This document shows, piece by piece, positions 59,013-64,000 of a stretch of 64,000 bases of DNA. The DNA is taken from assembly GCA_019787685.1 (NCBI GenBank), contig JAHNUO010000003.1, positions 2,542,001 through 2,606,000 on the forward strand, written 5' to 3'. The position numbers and the translations under genes are program-made. The notes under the pieces were generated by a model that saw nothing but the letters and a program-made list of their open reading frames with translations, did no database searches and was not told the origin of the DNA. Each line of letters starts with the position of its first letter. The stretch's first letter is position 1. This stretch comes from Chiua virens (lineage: Eukaryota > Basidiomycota > Agaricomycetes > Boletales > Boletaceae).

Positions 59013-60174
59013 ATGTTACTCGTCCCCTTAGTCGTGCTTTCACTCTTCTTTTCTAATGCATTATCGATCCCGCCCCCTCAGGCTTCTGAGTCGACGAAGA
59101 GCGTTGTTGATGCCAGCGGGGTTGATAGTAGCCAAGCCTCGGTCCCACATCCCCATGCCAGCGGGTTGATCGACAACGACGAAGCCGATGACGATGTGGC
59201 TGATGACGTCCTGGCCTCAATCCCGCACCCCCAGGCCACTGGGTTGGTCGATGACAATGGAGCAGACGACGGAGATGCCACTGATATAGCGGACGGCAGC
59301 AAGGCCGATACAGACGTGGCCGATACAAATGAAGCCGATGACGACGGGGTCAGTAATGACGCAGAAACGCCCGAGAGAAGGCGGCGTCGGTGTCGTCGTC
59401 GTCGTCGGTGCAAGCCTCACTGTCATCGTCGGTGTACATTTGCCGGGATTTTTTGTAAAACAGTCTGTAAACAACGGTGTCATCGTCGGTGCCGATCATC
59501 CCGTTCCGCTCTGGGTCTAGATCCGGGTGCGAGTCCGGCGGGCAGCACAGAAGAGCTTGGGGTTGCAAAGGTGAAATTACGACAATAGGAAGATCGCGTA
59601 CTCATCTTCTTCTAGGCGAATCAACTCACTGCCAGAGATATGGTTAATGACGACGTGGCCAACGACGACGTGGCCGATGGCGACGAGGCCGGTCATGACA
59701 CGGAAACCCCGGAGAGAGGGCGTGGGCGTGGGGGTCGGGGTGGCCACGGCCGCCCCCGCGGTCGCTGTCACGGTCATCCTGAAGAGGTCGGTGTCGATCG
59801 TTGATGATGTAGCGAGATCATGTGTTCATATCTTTCTAGGTAAACCAAGTCACGGATACTGCGATGGATGTAGCCAACGACGACACGGCCAGTGACGTCG
59901 TGGCCGATGGCGACGAGGTCGATAATGACACAGAAACGCCGGAGGGACGGCGCCGGGGTCACCGCAGCCGCGGCCACTGTCACCGTGGTCACCGTGGTCA
60001 TCGTAGTCACCGTCGTCGTCACCGTCACCATAAACGTCCTGAAGAGGTCTGTCGATCGTTGACGATATAGCAAGATCGTGTGCTCATGTCTTCTAGGCGA
60101 ACCAAGTCACGAATACTGTCACGGGCGTAAACACTAGCGTCGTAAGTAATCGCACAGCTCATTTTGCGACATAA
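59013..60174 (+). CDS. Modular secreted protein B: repeated acidic-spacer/cationic-block exons
   Basis: Four exons, all phase 0: 59,013-59,570; 59,616-59,786; 59,840-60,046; 60,097-60,174, stop TAA. The introns of 45, 53 and 50 nt end in the same CTTCTAG or TTTCTAG motif. Exon 1 has signal peptide MLLVPLVVLSLFFSNALSIP, an acidic region with two VPHPHASGL/IPHPQATGL repeats, then TPE and a Cys/Arg block (CRRRRRCKPHCHRRC). Exons 2 and 3 each begin with an acidic spacer ending DTETPE. They continue as Gly/Arg-rich (RGRGRGGRGGHGRPRGRCHG) and His/Arg-rich (HCHRGHRGHRSHRRRHRHHK) blocks. Exon 4 encodes a neutral end shared with paralogue A. The product is about 337 residues with dibasic sites that a Kex2-like protease might cut. 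No known family. Confidence 0.62.
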
Positions 60175-60460
60175 TTAACTTCCTGAACTAGAATTAAGCT
60201 GGAACGACCATCGTTCGACCTTTCGACGCACAGAACTCCATTTTGCACTAATTCTTAGGTCTATGGTTTTGTACTTCCGACCAAGGAATCACTCAAGGTT
60301 ATTTATTTCTAACTCTCGATATATTTATTGTCTCTAGAAGACATGATCATGGTTATTTATGTGATAATGGTTATTTTTATATTTATTACGAGTATTTGTC
60401 ACTGGAATGACATCTGTTTTGCTTTCGTGCTCGGGATAGTAGGATGGATTCAATCTATAA

Positions 60461-61980
60461 CCTGTTGACAAGAGGCAACGAAACTGGCGCAGCAACGTCA
60501 GGAGAATTAGATGAACCGTGGTGCGTGACGGTTTGCAGAAGGACATGCCACATCAAGTCCGAGTCTAAGTCGTGCCGGGTTTGATCGCCTTTGTTGACCG
60601 TCGTTGACTAAACTTCCTCGTCCATCCATAGTCTCGGTGTCCAAGTCCGTGCGTGGACTGTCCCACTAGTGCTTATGCACGGTGCGCCTGTATGCTCTTT
60701 CGCAGTTATGTTCTTACTGATATTCACGTTCGAGCCGGAGTCTGGTTCACACAGCCTGTACATCCGGCTATTCACCAGGTCGTCGTCCTTGGTGATGCAT
60801 GACGTGTCGCACAACATGCATGTAGCCGGATACCGCCTCGACGATGCGTGCGATGACGCTATCCTGGAAAATGATCGATTATCTCGTGGGGGGACAACGA
60901 TCTACTAGATATAGCGAGTAGTCGTAAGTACTTGAGAAGTGACTTTCGCGGATCATGCGCTCTTACACTCGAACCTCAAGGTTTCATGGACTAGAGCAAA
61001 CAATCGTCCGTTCGGGTTCAGATTGTAGCACTCAGCCAGAGTCAATCGAATGGCTTTAAAGTCAGTGATGAAAAAACTGGTTTGTCCACAGTTTGAGATT
61101 AGTAATACTAAATTCGAATGCGATGAAAAAGATCGGGCTTTACCCTTGACTGGAGTGGCAAAGACAAGTAGAACTGCGCGCTCGGGCTGGCCATAGCAGA
61201 AGGGCATTTGCGCAAGATCCTTACAATCATCTCAAGAGTCGCACCAGCCGCTTTCCCCTGACGCCAATTCTCCAGGTGTTCCCAGCGAGGCGTCCACTGT
61301 AGGCACAGCGGCTCAGCGTACTTCGTCTCGACACCATCAATAAACTACTCACGTGTTCGATTTTCGGAACGCAGGATGTTTCAAAATCTGATTCTGACGT
61401 GACGGAGTACACTCCAAGTATGGCTCGACGTTGAAAAAACAGCAAATGAGGTAGATTGACCAGTCCGTGTGAGCGGTGAACAGACGAGTCCAGGGTTCGC
61501 CAAGACCAAAAATCACGTATCTGTGAAACCTCTTTGTTCAACCGGACTGGGCTCTCCGACCGTTAGACACGGTTCAGAAAGAGATGTACAGAGTCGCATG
61601 AGGAAGGGTATATGGGTACGGTTACTTTGACGTGGGCGATGTAGAACTTTGGCTGCTGGGAAAAGCGAGAGAAAATTCATGCTTGGGTAATGACCATTCT
61701 GCGAGTTCAAGTTTTCGCACAGGATGTACCCGTAAAGTCAGCTTTGACTTACGCCCTCGCACGCTCGCACGCGGGGCACCTCGTGCATTGCCTTGTGGCT
61801 AGGTAGTGGGCAGTGCATGATATTGTTGATAGGCTGTACGTCAGCTGCAAGGCTGCGGCACTGCCGATATCGTCCGACGGCACAATATCAATACCCAATC
61901 GCTGGGAATCAATCCAACAAGTTGACAAAGTGAGTACTATATAATTAGCTTGATCAGAGTCCAACGTGAATCACCCAACG
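60461..61980. other. Intergenic region, possible gene relic on the minus strand
   Basis: Minus-strand frames at 60,953-61,207, 61,227-61,541 and 61,513-61,710 lie end to end and could be remains of one gene, but I see no domain or consistent splice pattern. TATATAATT near 61,938 may serve the next gene. Confidence 0.35.
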
Positions 61981-63339
61981 ATGACCCAGTGGCCCAACGA
62001 AAAGGATCCTCACTCAAACTGGCTGCCCCCGCCCGAGCAAGGCTCTAAGTCTCACCCTCCCTCGGAGAAAGCCCAGTCTGACTGGTTATCACCACCAGAC
62101 AAGGGCCAGAGTTCAAATTCATTCCCCCCTCCGGAGGAGCTGGCCCCTCGCGATCCACAGGGGTACTACCCCTCACCCGAAGGACCCCCGCCCGACTACG
62201 AGTATGCTCAGAAACACGGTCCCTCAGGCTCTAGCGGATACGCGCCGATCCAAGGTAAAAATAACAGGGTATACTGCGTCCCACCGCGCCCCGCGTCCGC
62301 ACCCATTCCCGAGGCCGGACCATCCACTGCCTCGTCCTCCCAGAACGATGGCAAGAGTAGCAGCTTCCTCACAACCCTCAGTTCCTTCTTTGGCAACAGC
62401 GGCCCACCACCGATGTGGAACCGCCCCGCACCGTCTCACTTCCCTTACAACACCTTCCCGCCCATGTGTCTCATCTCGAACAATCACAACGTAAGCGACG
62501 GATTTCCAGAGTTACCCCCGCCATGCCAGATGAATCCACACCCATTCGCGACGCACGACGTCACCGAGGAGGACTGGAAACGGTACGTTGGTCGTCACGT
62601 TCTCGATGACGTGCTTACTAACACTTGGACCACAACACCGAACTCTTTCCGGTGATCACAGGTTCTTGGCCGACGTCAAAAAAGGGGGTTCACTCTCGCC
62701 TGGACAACGTCTCAAGTCGGGCCTCCTCCCGACGGTGATGGGGCTGAATCTCATCAGTTCGTCATCTCCTTTTCGATGAACGAGCGAGTGACTAACCTCA
62801 TATCAGCGGGTTTCATGGCGTCTGCGCTCGTTGAGAAAAGGATGAAGTACAGAAATAGGGACGCAGCTGGGGATGTTATCGATCACTGGAACCATGTTCG
62901 TCTTCCCTTCATTTTCTCTCGCACGCTGTTGCTCACCAGACTTCTGTAGTACTTTTTTGGACCGAGAAGGATGGAAGTAGTGCTCTGTCAAGCGTCTGAG
63001 AGGTTGAGTGGCCGATTGGGTACAGCGCCGATCACCGACCCTATCCAGGAACGCATGGCGCTTGGGTTACGTAGACCCGGGCGCGGGGATGACGACTATT
63101 TGTCTGATTCATCGTCTTCCGACTCTGAGGACTATAGACGTGGTCACGGGTATGACCACTCACACGGACATGGCGATAGGTTCGGGCGTCGTGCTGCGAG
63201 AAGGGAGAGACGTGAGCTAAGGAGGGAGAGACGTGGTGAACGTCGCGAGGAAAAGCGGGCTAGGCGAGGTGAACGACGCGAGAGAAGAGACAGGGGGGAG
63301 AACAAGGCACCTTATCAGCTTTTCATCACTGCGATATAG
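61981..63339 (+). CDS. Conserved fungal protein with Pro-rich N-terminus and Arg-rich C-terminus, function unknown
   Basis: Four exons join in frame: exon 1 from ATG 61,981 (MTQWPNEKDPHSNWLPPPEQ) to about 62,582; then FLADVKKGGSLSPGQRL; then GFMASALVEKRMKYRNRDAA; then YFFGPRRMEVVLCQASERLS, to TAG at 63,337-63,339. The first 180 residues are disordered, Pro- and Ser-rich. A compact core follows: THDVTEEDWKR, a hydrophobic helix LLPTVMGLNLI, and DVIDHWN-YFFGPRRMEVVL. After a Ser/Asp patch (SDSSSSDSEDYRRGHGYDHS), the tail is extremely basic (RRERRELRRERRGERREEKR). I recall similar cores in many fungal hypothetical proteins but no named function. The basic tail suggests RNA or membrane binding; this is inference. 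Confidence 0.7.
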
Positions 63340-63657
63340 GCCATCTCGAGAGTAAGTTTCACTTTGAACGTGTGGAATAGAATTGCACATTGCTGCCGAT
63401 CACGCAATTATGGAGATCCAGCACTCAAGCGCTCACTTTGGATTGTTATCAGAAATTTGTGTCCACATGGGATTGTACGCGACGAACTAAAGGACCGGCA
63501 TCGCATTGCGCGGCGAACCACAATTGTGCCGGTGATGGTGAACATCGAACAGGAGTAATGTATTCAAGAATGATTTTTTCTGTTACAATCATCACAGCAC
63601 TGCCCTGCGGGGAGTAAGGTGATCCTGACCCCGGCCTCAATATTGTTTTCCCTAACC
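63340..63657. other. Spacer between convergent genes
   Basis: Contains the 3' ends of the two flanking, converging genes. No gene seen. Confidence 0.4.
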
Positions 63658-64000
63658 TCATGCTGCCTCCACCTCGACGATATCCCCAACCTCGCTCTGA
63701 ACACCAGCAGCGAACACCATTGGGCCTCCGGCAGCGCCGCCGCCGCCGGACATTGTGGATAAACCAAACCCAGTGTCGATCCCATCCCCATGTCTGGCTT
63801 GAACATTATGGGTGTACATCTCCCGCATGCTTATGATGAACCGAGGGGTCAGAGTGAACGCGGGAACATCTTGCACAATAGCCGCTGCTATGAACTGCCA
63901 TCCAGTTGCCGGAAGCTCCGTGTTAAACAGGAAATTGAGGAGGTTCATCAGAAAGATGCTATAAAGGACAGGAAGATATCATCAACCCGATCAGGAATGA
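63658..64000 (-). CDS. DUF6533-type membrane protein, copy 3 (5' part outside window)
   Basis: The last exon (63,658-63,948) starts in MNLLNFLFNTELPATGWQFI and contains TLTPRFIISMREMYTHNVQA, then GDGIDTGFGLSTMSGGGGAA and an acidic end. The stop is at 63,658-63,660. This matches the final exon of the copies at 1504 and 48,436 (APRFIISIRELYARDVQGRR and GIDTGFG). Upstream exons, including the DUF6533 domain itself, would lie beyond position 64,000. Confidence 0.72.

Larger units (their letters stand above)
57745..60460 (+). repeat. Segmental duplication, copy B
   Basis: Collinear with 51,915-54,100 (see that entry). It is longer because of the extra tandem exons of secreted-protein gene B. The signal-peptide exons are about 5.75 kb apart. 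Confidence 0.75.

Noticed and set aside
60953..61710. Three adjacent minus-strand frames
   Set aside because: Could be a gene relic, but no family, splice pattern or start could be supported.

Overview
The window is nuclear DNA of a filamentous basidiomycete, most likely an Agaricomycete. Genes are split by many 45-80 nt GT-AG introns. The families are typical of mushroom genomes: DUF6533 membrane proteins, Plavaka and KDZ transposons, a NACHT-ankyrin NLR-like gene, and fungal SVF1 and OMA1. No rRNA, tRNA or CRISPR array was recognised.

Layout. (1) 1-3,500: the tail of a coiled-coil gene, then a DUF6533 gene. (2) 3,573-31,434: a three-transposon nest. The host is an old Plavaka element (Plavaka-1). 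Its transposase gene (-) is split by a 14.5-kb KDZ element (6,658-21,184). Its divergent partner gene (+) carries a younger Plavaka element (Plavaka-2, 23,553-30,100) inside an intron. Removing both insertions leaves about 6.8 kb, close to the 6.5 kb of Plavaka-2. (3) The KDZ element has ~255-bp terminal inverted repeats and two inverted arrays of a 75-bp unit built around the palindrome GTCGGCCGAC. It encodes a KDZ transposase with a cysteine cluster, a frameshifted TET/JBP-like dioxygenase, a decayed PHD-like protein whose first residues copy the histone H3 tail, and an intact unknown accessory protein. (4) 31,736-37,195: a NACHT-ankyrin receptor-like gene with near-identical 294-bp repeat units. 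(5) 37,389-46,714: host genes, namely OMA1-like peptidase (-), SVF1 (-), and a divergent pair of Ser/Pro-rich genes. (6) 48,436-50,327: a second DUF6533 gene. (7) 51,900-60,460: a diverged segmental duplication. Each copy holds a secreted-protein gene with the same signal peptide and acidic leader but an unrelated low-complexity tail; the second copy has tandem phase-0 exons of acidic-then-cationic modules. (8) 61,981-63,339: a conserved fungal gene of unknown role, followed by a third, partial DUF6533 gene running off the end.

Working together: the KDZ element looks like a self-contained chromatin-aware transposon (transposase, DNA-modifying dioxygenase, H3-tail look-alike with a zinc finger), although two of its accessory genes are broken here. 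The NLR-like gene directly abuts the nest. All exon limits were derived by eye from reading frame and splice signals.
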